From Actinomycetota bacterium (lineage in GTDB: Bacteria; Actinomycetota; Actinomycetes; S36-B12; UBA10799), in assembly GCA_030837445.1 (NCBI GenBank), contig JAUPKM010000639.1, positions 1-5,135 of the forward strand: 5,135 bases of DNA, in the 5' to 3' direction. Below the pieces are notes generated by a model. The model ran no database searches, had not been told where the DNA came from, and saw nothing but the letters and a program-made list of their open reading frames with translations. Shown here one piece after another: positions 1 to 5,135 of the stretch (its first letter is position 1; the number at the start of each line of letters is the position of its first letter). A program made the translations under genes and the position numbers.

Positions 1-170
1 GTCGACGCCAACTGGGCCACTTCCGGGGTCTGGGTGCTCAGTCCGTAAATGACCAACACGCCCACGTACAACACCGCAGTCACGACCGGCCCGATCACCC
101 ACAGTCGCTTGGAACTGGTGTTGAGCCAACGCGGCCAGCGGATGCCCGTCTCGGTCTCGGTGGAAGCCAT
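1..170 (-). CDS. N-terminal fragment of a membrane protein of unknown family
   Basis: Reading leftward from an ATG at 170-168 gives 56 codons before the window edge, so the gene is partial at its 3' end. The start is bounded by an in-frame TAG nine bases upstream of the ATG. The polar N-terminus carries four basic residues (R11, R14, K21, R22). A hydrophobic stretch at about residues 23-45 (from LWVIGPVV to VIYGLS) looks like one transmembrane helix, and by the positive-inside rule the N-terminus should lie in the cytoplasm. It is not a typical cleavable signal peptide, because there is no clear cleavage motif after the helix. There is no Shine-Dalgarno sequence before the ATG. It is transcribed away from the PfpI-monooxygenase-SDR operon. 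It could be the start of a transporter or another polytopic protein, but too little is visible to name it. Confidence 0.6.
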   Translation of the reverse strand, partial: MASTETETGIRWPRWLNTSSKRLWVIGPVVTAVLYVGVLVIYGLSTQTPEVAQLAS

Positions 171-272
171 GGCAGCAGACTAGACAGGCCTTCAGTCGAA
201 GCCGCCCGATCACTACGTTTTGGTAGGTGCCCCAGTTTCCTGGCGCTTCCATTACCTGCCACTATTGCCGTT
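171..272. promoter_or_regulatory. Divergent intergenic region with unmapped promoters
   Basis: These 102 bp separate two divergent starts and must hold the promoters for the membrane-protein gene and for the three-gene operon, unless the operon is served from elsewhere. An imperfect palindrome at 187-203 pairs GGC(C)TTC with GAAGCC around AGTC, with one bulged C, and could be an operator. No good -35/-10 pair or Shine-Dalgarno sequence is seen before either start. An ACTATT stretch at 261-266 lies close to the GTG at 273 but does not fit TANNNT well. The promoter role is inferred from gene orientation. Confidence 0.4.
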
Positions 273-863
273 GTGCCGATCCGAATCGCGATCCTGATCT
301 TTGATGACGCAGAGGAACTGGACGTGGTCGGACCCTATGAGGTGTTGGCCTATTGGGCGCTGACCTTCCCGGACGACCAGGTAACGGTGGAGTGTCTATC
401 GGCCGATGGCGCTCCGGTGCGATGCGCGAAGGGTATGCAGATCGGGGCGCAGGGCGATTTCACCAACGTCAGCCAAGCCGACCTCGTGATCCATCCGGGA
501 GGTTGGGGGACGAGGGCGCTGATGGTCGATGAGCAGCACCTGGGGCGGGTGCGACAGTGGCGGGATGACGTGCCAGTCATGGCGAGTGTCTGCACCGGTT
601 CGCTGGTGTACGCCGCCGCGGGTCTGCTGCGGGATCGACCCGCGACCACCCACTGGGCGTCATTGAACACGCTGGCAGAACTGGACCCAACGATCAGGAT
701 CGCCGCCGAAGACCGGTTCGTCGATGACGGCGACATCGTCACTTCGGCCGGTATTTCGGCTGGTATCGACATGGCCTTGTACCTGGTGGCCAGGCTGGCG
801 GGCGTCGAACGCGCACGGCAGGTTCGCCGCGGTATCCAATACGATCCGGAGCCGCCGATCTGA
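273..863 (+). CDS. DJ-1/PfpI family protein, isocyanide hydratase-like
   Basis: This 196-residue protein is a single class-I glutamine-amidotransferase-like (DJ-1/PfpI) domain. Its motifs match the isocyanide hydratase branch: an N-terminal strand followed by ELDVVGPYEVL with Asp17, a nucleophile elbow ASVCTGSL with Cys107 followed by Thr108, then THWA (126-129), the glycine-rich TSAGISAGIDMAL (157-169) and a C-terminal IQYDPEPP (188-195). In characterised isocyanide hydratases, which turn isocyanides into N-formamides, the nucleophilic Cys, the following Thr and an Asp at position 17 are the key residues, and all three are present here. The length is near full size for a stand-alone member. 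There is no AraC-type DNA-binding domain, so it is not the related GATase-AraC regulator. The start is a GTG without a clear Shine-Dalgarno sequence; placing Asp17 at the family's usual position supports it. The stop overlaps the next ATG by one base (TGATG). The true substrate is uncertain, since relatives have varied activities. Confidence 0.85.
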   Translation: MPIRIAILIFDDAEELDVVGPYEVLAYWALTFPDDQVTVECLSADGAPVRCAKGMQIGAQGDFTNVSQADLVIHPGGWGTRALMVDEQHLGRVRQWRDDVPVMASVCTGSLVYAAAGLLRDRPATTHWASLNTLAELDPTIRIAAEDRFVDDGDIVTSAGISAGIDMALYLVARLAGVERARQVRRGIQYDPEPPI

Positions 864-2362
864 TGGCGGCCGCGGACGTAAGGCCGCTGCCCACCGCTGT
901 GCCGGTGGCGATCATCGGTGCCGGTTTCGGCGGGATCGCCGCAGCGCATGAATTGCGCCGTACAGGTATCGACCACATCCTGCTGGAGCGCGCGGATCGG
1001 GTAGGCGGCACCTGGCGCGACAACACCTATCCGGGCTGTGCGTGCGACATCCCAAGTCATCTCTACTCCCTTTCCTGGGCCCCCAACCCGAACTGGAGCA
1101 GACGGTTCGCGCCAGCCGCGGAGATCGATGCCTATCTGGCAGAGGTGGCCGACCGCGAGCAGTTGACGGACCGGCTCTTCACAGGTGTCGATGTCGGCAG
1201 CGCCCACTGGTCCGCGGAGACGTCCACCTGGCGGCTGGAAACCTCCCGCGGTCGGGTCGACTGCCGGGTGTTGGTGGTGGCGGCCGGCGGGTTGTCCCAA
1301 CCGAACATCCCGGACATACCCGGACTCGCTGATTTCCCCGGACCGGTCTTGCACACCGCGCACTGGGACGCGGCCGTTCCGCTGGAGGGGCTGCGAGTAG
1401 GGGTGGTCGGCACCGGAGCCTCGGCCATTCAGCTGGTGCCCGCGATCGTCGACCGAGTCTCGGCGCTGACGGTGTTCCAGCGGACTCCGGCGTGGATCTT
1501 CCCGCGCGATGACCGGCAGATACCCCGATGGCGCCAACGGCTGTACGCGCGCTGGCCGGTGAGCCAACGGATCGTTCGGGAGGGGCAATACTGGCGTCGG
1601 GAACTGGTTGTCCATGCGATGGTCAGCAGACTTGGACTGTTGGAGCGCGCCGCCGAACAGGCGAGGCGTCGGTTGGCGACCGAGGTACGCGATCGGGACT
1701 TGCGGTCCAGGCTTGAGCCGGACTACTTGCCGGGCTGCAAGCGGGCGTTGCTCAGCGACGACTTCTACCGGACCGTGGGTCGCGATCGGGTACAAGTCGT
1801 CGGGGCCCTGGAGCAGATCGTGGGCCGGCAGGCAGTGACCGTCGACGGCGATCGCCATGAGCTGGATGTGCTGGTGCTGGCCACCGGTTTTGAGGTGTTG
1901 CCACCGCCGATGGCCAATCGAGTTTTCGGCCTGGACGGGGTCAGCGTCGCGGCGGACTGGGTCGACCGCGGCGGCGCCTTCCTGGGGATGGCGACTGCCG
2001 CAGCCCCAAACTTGTTCTGGCTTACCGGCCCCAACACCGGGCTTGGTGGAAACTCGATGATTGTGATGATTGAGGCGCAGGCCCGCTACCTCGCTCAGGC
2101 AACTGCGGCCGCGTTGGCGGGCGATCCCGAGAGTCCGCGGGTGCTCGCAGTGTCGCCGGTTGTCCAACGTCGCTACACGAATTGGATTGAGCAACGAATG
2201 GCGGGCACTGTGTGGCAGCTTGGGGGCTGCAACTCCTGGTATCTCGACGAGAACGGCCGGGTGGCGGCCATCTGGCCCGAGCAGACCTGGCGCTACCGGC
2301 GGATGACCCGGACCTTCCGATCAGTCCACTACGAACAGAGGACCCCATGCACAGATCGGTGA
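863..2362 (+). CDS. FAD-dependent monooxygenase, Baeyer-Villiger type
   Basis: This 499-residue flavoprotein would use NADPH and O2 to insert an oxygen atom next to a carbonyl or onto a heteroatom, in the cytoplasm or at the membrane. Visible in order: an FAD-binding Rossmann motif GAGFGG (19-24), RVGGTWRDNTYPG (46-58) and CDIPSHLYS (61-69), whose Asp62 matches the active-site Asp of characterised Baeyer-Villiger enzymes. Next come the fingerprint FxGxxxHxxxW followed by Asp (F158, G160, H164, W168, D169), the second nucleotide-binding motif GTGASA (183-188), FQRTPAW (205-211) and the ATGFE motif (340-344). The C-terminal part CNSWYLDENGR to the WP/TW segment (456-476) is common in actinobacterial members about 490-500 residues long, so it looks complete. 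The ATG overlaps the upstream TGA by one base, pointing to translational coupling, and the 3' end overlaps the SDR gene by 16 bases. The BVMO class is well supported; the substrate (ketone, aldehyde, thioether or lipid) is not. Confidence 0.92.
   Translation: MAAADVRPLPTAVPVAIIGAGFGGIAAAHELRRTGIDHILLERADRVGGTWRDNTYPGCACDIPSHLYSLSWAPNPNWSRRFAPAAEIDAYLAEVADREQLTDRLFTGVDVGSAHWSAETSTWRLETSRGRVDCRVLVVAAGGLSQPNIPDIPGLADFPGPVLHTAHWDAAVPLEGLRVGVVGTGASAIQLVPAIVDRVSALTVFQRTPAWIFPRDDRQIPRWRQRLYARWPVSQRIVREGQYWRRELVVHAMVSRLGLLERAAEQARRRLATEVRDRDLRSRLEPDYLPGCKRALLSDDFYRTVGRDRVQVVGALEQIVGRQAVTVDGDRHELDVLVLATGFEVLPPPMANRVFGLDGVSVAADWVDRGGAFLGMATAAAPNLFWLTGPNTGLGGNSMIVMIEAQARYLAQATAAALAGDPESPRVLAVSPVVQRRYTNWIEQRMAGTVWQLGGCNSWYLDENGRVAAIWPEQTWRYRRMTRTFRSVHYEQRTPCTDR
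2337..2342 (+). promoter_or_regulatory. Ribosome binding site fixing the SDR start
   Basis: AGAGGA lies four bases before the ATG at 2347, inside the last codons of the monooxygenase gene. This selects 2347 over the in-frame ATG at 2212, which would add 45 unrelated residues translated from within the monooxygenase gene. Confidence 0.65.
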
Positions 2363-3261
2363 TAATCACCGGCGCCGGTTCCGGAATCGGCGCCGCGCTG
2401 GCGGCGCGACTCGCTGCCCGCGGGGACCGTCTGACATTGGCGGACATCAACGGTGAGTCCGTTGCCCGGGTGGCCGCGGAACTTGCCCCGGTGGCGGCGG
2501 CGAACGGCGGTTCCGTGTGCGCCGAGGTGGCCGACGTTCGGGCCGCCGCACAGGTGCAAGCCCTGGTCGATGGCGTGGTCGCCTCGGCCGGTGGGGTCGA
2601 CATCATGGTGAACAACGCGGGCATCGGGTTGGGTGGACCTGCGCAGGAGATGCCGCTGAGCCATTGGCAGCGGGTGCTGGACGTCAACCTCAGCGGGGTG
2701 ATGCACGGGGTAGTCGCGGTCTATCCACACATGGTGGCGGCTGGCCGCGGCCGGATCGTCAATATCGCCTCGCTGGCGGGACTGGTGCCGGCGCCGTACT
2801 TAGTGGCCTACTCGGCGGCGAAGCACGGTGTGGTCGGACTGAGCTTGTCGCTGGCTGCCGAGGCCGCTGGCACAGGCGTGGAAGTGACCTGCGTCTGTCC
2901 GGGATTCACCGATACCCCGATCTTGGACTCCCAACCACCGGCCGATCTACCCCAGATGGTGTTGCCCGCCTCCGGTCGCGAGCTCGCGGCGGCCATGCCC
3001 GGCGAGCTCTATCCGGTGGCGGACTTGGCGCGGGACATCGAGTCAGCGATCGACCGCGGCGAAATGCTGCTGGTAGCTCCGAAGACGGCCAGACTCACCT
3101 GGTGGGCTGCTCGGCTACTGCCCCGGCAGATGGTCAGGATGACTGGACGACTGACCGCTCGCGCACGACAGTCGCTCACCTCAGGATCGCCTCAGACTCA
3201 GGCGTCCGGGTCGACTATCCGACGAACCCCGGCGGCGGGATCGGAGACGTCGCCGAGGTAG
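2347..3261 (+). CDS. Short-chain dehydrogenase/reductase (classical SDR)
   Basis: This 304-residue protein should catalyse NAD(P)-dependent interconversion of an alcohol and a carbonyl. The full classical SDR set is visible: TGxxxGIG with T8-G9 and G13-I14-G15, Asp33 at the end of the second strand (favouring NAD(H) over NADP(H)), NNAG (89-92), Asn114, catalytic Ser142, the YSAAK motif with Tyr155 and Lys159, and PG at 185-186 followed by the T-D-T cofactor/substrate loop. Family proteins are usually 250-280 residues. Here a basic, partly hydrophobic C-terminal segment (about 248-275, TARLTWWAARLLPRQM and onward) may be amphipathic and sit at the membrane, as in mycobacterial SDRs acting on lipids. 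The last 21 or so residues are low-complexity Ser/Thr/Pro-rich sequence encoded opposite the 3' end of the convergent HIT gene. The start is set by AGAGGA and the end of core homology to the monooxygenase gene. The pairing with a Baeyer-Villiger enzyme suggests it supplies or removes that enzyme's ketone or aldehyde; the substrate is unknown. Confidence 0.92.
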   Translation: MHRSVIITGAGSGIGAALAARLAARGDRLTLADINGESVARVAAELAPVAAANGGSVCAEVADVRAAAQVQALVDGVVASAGGVDIMVNNAGIGLGGPAQEMPLSHWQRVLDVNLSGVMHGVVAVYPHMVAAGRGRIVNIASLAGLVPAPYLVAYSAAKHGVVGLSLSLAAEAAGTGVEVTCVCPGFTDTPILDSQPPADLPQMVLPASGRELAAAMPGELYPVADLARDIESAIDRGEMLLVAPKTARLTWWAARLLPRQMVRMTGRLTARARQSLTSGSPQTQASGSTIRRTPAAGSETSPR

Positions 3262-3599
3262 CGGGGGACGACGTGGACATGCAGGTGGAACACGGTCTGG
3301 CCGGCCGCGGACCCGGCGTTGAAGCCGACGTTGTATCCGTCCGGTGCGAATTCCTGGTCGATTGCGGCCTTCACGACATCCACCAGGCTCCAGATGGCTT
3401 GGCGTTGCACGTCGTCGGCAGTCCACCAATCAGCTACCTGACGGCGCGGCACGATGAGCGTGTGACCGGGGGAGACGGGTCGGATGTCGCGCACCGCGAA
3501 CGCGTGCTCGTTGCTGGCGAGCCAGAGTTCCTCGGGGATGCGGGAGAAAACGCTTTGCTCGACTTGCGGGCGATCGGGCTCAGACGGGTCCGGTTGCAT
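3198..3599 (-). CDS. Possible separately translated HIT family hydrolase (nested, same frame)
   Basis: An ATG at 3599-3597 opens a 133-residue reading frame that is exactly the HIT domain with a short Pro/Asp-rich lead (MQPDPSEPDRPQ). This is the size and start style of a normal stand-alone actinobacterial HIT protein. It shares frame and stop with the larger DUF3293-HIT frame and is preceded by a strong GAGGAG at an eight-base spacing. All HIT motifs (PVSPGHTLIVPRR, GFNAGSAAGQT, HLHVHVV) are inside it. It would act as a soluble nucleotide hydrolase or transferase, usually as a dimer. If this is the true gene, the upstream DUF3293 frame either reads through into it or lost its own stop. Which product dominates cannot be decided from sequence alone. 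Confidence 0.45.
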   Translation of the reverse strand: MQPDPSEPDRPQVEQSVFSRIPEELWLASNEHAFAVRDIRPVSPGHTLIVPRRQVADWWTADDVQRQAIWSLVDVVKAAIDQEFAPDGYNVGFNAGSAAGQTVFHLHVHVVPRYLGDVSDPAAGVRRIVDPDA

Positions 3600-4061
3600 T
3601 TCGGGTGCTCCTCGTTCGGTGCTTCGGTGGCGGGGCCGACGCGAGCGTTCCGTCAGGTCAGCTGTCGCGATGACGATCGAGACGCGGTCGGTAAGTTCGA
3701 AGATAGCCTCCTGTTGGAACTCGAGGGCGATTGCCGCCGCCGCTGCCCGGCTGAGTCCAACCACGGCGTATCCGGGCTCGGTCCAGGTTGCGTCCAGGGA
3801 GCCGCCGGTGGCGCGAAAATGGGTCAGCCCCGTCTGCACGAGCCGGCGCCGGAGTTGTTCGTCAACGGCGGCATTGCGCTCGGCTACTTGCGGCTGGCCT
3901 GCCGGGTTGTGGGCGGTGATCACATGAAGAGGAGCCGCGGTCGGCAGCTGATCGACGGCGCCGGCACCGGACAGCACCTCGCCGGTGTCCGGTCGCACCA
4001 CGACGCTCTCGGCGTACGCCTGCCAGCGCTGCTGATCTGGAAGGGCGTCGCCGGTGGCCAT
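3198..4061 (-). CDS. DUF3293-like domain fused to a HIT (histidine triad) domain
   Basis: One unbroken frame covers two domains. Numbering here is from an alternative TTG at 4082-4080; the chosen ATG at 4061-4059 is residue 8 and gives 287 residues. Residues about 18-140 resemble DUF3293: an AYAESVVV strand, LHVITAHNPAGQP (52-64), a conserved Asn70, GLTHFRATGG, W100-TEPGYAVVGL (101-110) and FQQEAIFEL (122-130). The function of that family is not known. An Arg-rich linker (about 141-162) leads to a HIT domain (about 178-280) with ASNEHAFAVRD, PVSPGHTLIVPRR, GYNVGFNAGSAAGQTV and the triad HLHVHVV (266-272); the middle His268 should be the nucleophile. HIT enzymes hydrolyse or transfer nucleoside phosphate groups. 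The ATG is preferred because a TACCCT -10-like box lies five bases before it. The 3' end overlaps the convergent SDR gene by 64 bp. It may be a true fusion or two genes joined in frame; a good internal start favours some separate HIT production. Confidence 0.8.
   Translation of the reverse strand: MATGDALPDQQRWQAYAESVVVRPDTGEVLSGAGAVDQLPTAAPLHVITAHNPAGQPQVAERNAAVDEQLRRRLVQTGLTHFRATGGSLDATWTEPGYAVVGLSRAAAAAIALEFQQEAIFELTDRVSIVIATADLTERSRRPRHRSTERGAPEMQPDPSEPDRPQVEQSVFSRIPEELWLASNEHAFAVRDIRPVSPGHTLIVPRRQVADWWTADDVQRQAIWSLVDVVKAAIDQEFAPDGYNVGFNAGSAAGQTVFHLHVHVVPRYLGDVSDPAAGVRRIVDPDA
3608..3613 (-). promoter_or_regulatory. Internal ribosome binding site for the HIT domain
   Basis: On the minus strand this reads GAGGAG, followed by eight bases and then ATG at 3599-3597. 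It is the best Shine-Dalgarno match in the window and sits in the Arg-rich linker between the DUF3293 and HIT domains, where a fused protein would not need one. Confidence 0.6.
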
Positions 4062-4132
4062 GGCCGAGGGTATCGGTGCCAACGAAGCGCCGCTGCGCCG
4101 CCGGGCGCCGGGGCGCTAAGGTGGGGCGTCCA
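4062..4132. promoter_or_regulatory. Divergent promoter region between HIT fusion and PAS-GAF sensor genes
   Basis: This 71-bp GC-rich gap separates two divergent genes. On the minus strand TACCCT (4072-4067) fits the actinobacterial -10 pattern TANNNT and ends five bases before the ATG at 4061, as expected for a leaderless transcript. On the plus strand TAAGGT (4117-4122) also fits TANNNT and lies ten bases before the TTG at 4133. The run AAGGTGGGG (4118-4126) could instead act as a ribosome binding site for that TTG. No clear -35 boxes were found. The short motifs can arise by chance, so this is a suggestion only. Confidence 0.4.
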
Positions 4133-5135
4133 TTGAGTGATCGGGTGGCCCCAGTGAATGAACGGCTGCAGCGCCTCGAAGCGCTCGTCGACAACACCGA
4201 CACCGGCTATCTGGTGGAGGACGGCAGTCGGCACATCGATCTGGTCAATCAACGCTTCCTGGATCTCTTCGGGATACCTCTGACGCCGGCCGAACTGCAG
4301 GGCACGGACTGCTCGCGCGCGGCAGAGCAGTCGGCTGGACTCTTTCTGGATCCGGCCGGATTCGTGCAGCGGGTGGTCGACGTACTCGCTGCCGGTGAGG
4401 TCGTCCAAGGAGAGCAACTCGAGCTTGTCGACGGTCGGGTGTTGGAACGGGACTACGTGCCCGTGCTGCGACAGGGTCGGTTGATCGGCCACCTCTGGGG
4501 GTATCGAGAGGTCACCGCGGCAATGGCGGCGGTTCGGCGAGCCGATGACCTGAACCGGACACTGTCCGACGTCTGGCAACTCCAGCAGGAGTACCTAATC
4601 GAGGGCGACGCCACCCCGACCTACTGGGACGCGTTGGGTCGCCTGCTGAGCGCCACAGGCAGCGGAATCGGCTTCGTCGGCGAGTGCGGGGTGGTGGACG
4701 GAAACCCTGTGCTGATCGCCCGCGCGCTGACGGATATCAGCTGGGACGAGCCGTCCAGAGAGATCTACCGCAGCCTCGAGTCCGGCGGTTTCATCTTCTC
4801 CAAATTGGACAGTCTGTTCGGTCGAACGTTGGTGGATCACAGCATCGTCATCTCCAACGACCCGAGCCAGGATCCGCGGCGGGGTGGCCTTCCGCCGGGA
4901 CATCCGGGGATGACGAGCTATTTGGGCATTCCACTGTTCGCCGGCGACGAGATGATCGGCATGGTCGGACTGGGCAATCGGCCCGACGGCTTCGATGAGG
5001 CGGTGGCCGCCGGAATCGAGCCGATTCTGACCACCCTGTCGGCCGTCATGTCGGCCGATCGGTCCAGGCGGGCGATTGTGGCCGCGAGGCACCGTAGCGA
5101 GGACGACGCCAGAGCGATGTCGCGGTTCCTCTCGA
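4133..5135 (+). CDS. PAS-GAF sensor protein, probable histidine kinase, 3' truncated by window
   Basis: The frame stays open for 334 codons to the window edge. Residues about 11-128 form a PAS domain: RLEALVDNTDTGYLVED, VNQRFLDLFGI (38-48), LQGTDCS, then the strands GEQLELVDGRVLERDYVPV (93-111) and GHLWGYREVT (119-128). A probable coiled-coil linker (129-155) joins it to a GAF domain (about 157-306) with GIGFVGE, IFSKLDSLFGRTLV (221-234), SNDPSQDPRRGGLPPGHPGM (241-260), YLGIPLFAGDEMIGMVGLGNR and a final helix. The last visible residues, ARAMSRFLS, look like the lead-in to a HisKA phosphoacceptor helix (typically SRFLSxMSHELRTP), so a histidine kinase, possibly hybrid, is expected; a cyclase or phosphatase output is less likely. 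No membrane segment or signal peptide is seen, so it should be cytoplasmic. The start is uncertain: TTG 4133 (after AAGGTGGGG), GTG 4145 and GTG 4154 are all in frame. The signal sensed and the partner regulator are unknown. Confidence 0.85.
   Translation, partial: MSDRVAPVNERLQRLEALVDNTDTGYLVEDGSRHIDLVNQRFLDLFGIPLTPAELQGTDCSRAAEQSAGLFLDPAGFVQRVVDVLAAGEVVQGEQLELVDGRVLERDYVPVLRQGRLIGHLWGYREVTAAMAAVRRADDLNRTLSDVWQLQQEYLIEGDATPTYWDALGRLLSATGSGIGFVGECGVVDGNPVLIARALTDISWDEPSREIYRSLESGGFIFSKLDSLFGRTLVDHSIVISNDPSQDPRRGGLPPGHPGMTSYLGIPLFAGDEMIGMVGLGNRPDGFDEAVAAGIEPILTTLSAVMSADRSRRAIVAARHRSEDDARAMSRFLS

Noticed and set aside
350..2194. A 614-codon open frame on the minus strand opposite the PfpI and monooxygenase genes
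   Set aside because: It is antisense to two genes with complete, recognisable family motifs. Its own translation is low-complexity and rich in Arg, Pro, Gly and His with no recognisable domain. Long antisense frames are common in high-GC coding DNA.
2212..2346. A 45-codon N-terminal extension of the SDR from ATG 2212
   Set aside because: The SDR cofactor-binding strand starts immediately after the ATG at 2347, which has an AGAGGA ribosome binding site. The extension is just the monooxygenase C-terminal coding sequence in another frame.
3188..3204. Small inverted repeat CGCCT-(7 bases)-AGGCG at the HIT stop codon, considered as a terminator
   Set aside because: The stem is only five base pairs and there is no T-tract on either strand, so it does not qualify as an intrinsic terminator.
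4062..4082. TTG at 4082 as the start of the HIT fusion
   Set aside because: It adds seven residues with no family support, has no ribosome binding site and would place the TACCCT -10-like box inside the coding region. It is not fully excluded.
2517..4136. A 539-codon open frame on the plus strand
   Set aside because: It runs out of frame through the SDR gene and antisense through the HIT fusion, and its translation is Arg/Gly-rich without family motifs. Both overlapped genes are well supported.
3920..4579. Minus-strand open frame across the sensor gene start and the HIT fusion start
   Set aside because: It overlaps the PAS-coding region in antisense, and then the DUF3293 region in a different frame. 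It shows no domain of its own.
4595..5092. 165-codon minus-strand open frame opposite the GAF domain
   Set aside because: The plus strand encodes a clear GAF domain here, and the antisense product has no recognisable motif.

Overview
The window is high-GC DNA with strong G/C preference at third codon positions, several GTG/TTG starts, TANNNT-type -10 boxes and little Shine-Dalgarno sequence before some genes. Together with the protein families present, this suggests an actinobacterium, quite possibly a mycobacterium or close relative. The assignment is inferred from style and not proven. No rRNA, tRNA, CRISPR array, insertion sequence or phage gene was seen.

Layout from left to right: (1) the first 56 codons of a membrane protein of unknown family run leftward off the window (170 to 1, minus strand). 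(2) A 102-bp divergent intergenic region follows (171-272). (3) A tightly packed rightward three-gene operon comes next: a DJ-1/PfpI family protein resembling isocyanide hydratase (273-863), a Baeyer-Villiger-type flavin monooxygenase (863-2362) and a short-chain dehydrogenase/reductase (2347-3261). The first junction is a one-base TGATG overlap and the second a 16-base overlap, so the genes are probably translationally coupled. (4) A leftward gene converges on the operon (4061 to 3198). It encodes an N-terminal DUF3293-like domain joined in one uninterrupted frame to a C-terminal HIT (histidine triad) domain, and its 3' end overlaps the dehydrogenase by 64 bp. A strong ribosome binding site and ATG lie exactly at the domain boundary, so the HIT domain could also be made alone. 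(5) A short divergent promoter region (4062-4132) separates it from a rightward PAS-GAF sensor protein (4133 onward), which is cut by the window edge just before the expected histidine-kinase H-box.

The operon reads as a small oxidative catabolic or lipid-modifying cassette. The dehydrogenase could interconvert an alcohol and a carbonyl, the monooxygenase could insert oxygen next to the carbonyl, and the PfpI-like enzyme could act on an isocyanide or another small electrophile. The actual substrates cannot be read from the sequence. The most unusual feature is the DUF3293-HIT fusion with its possible nested gene.
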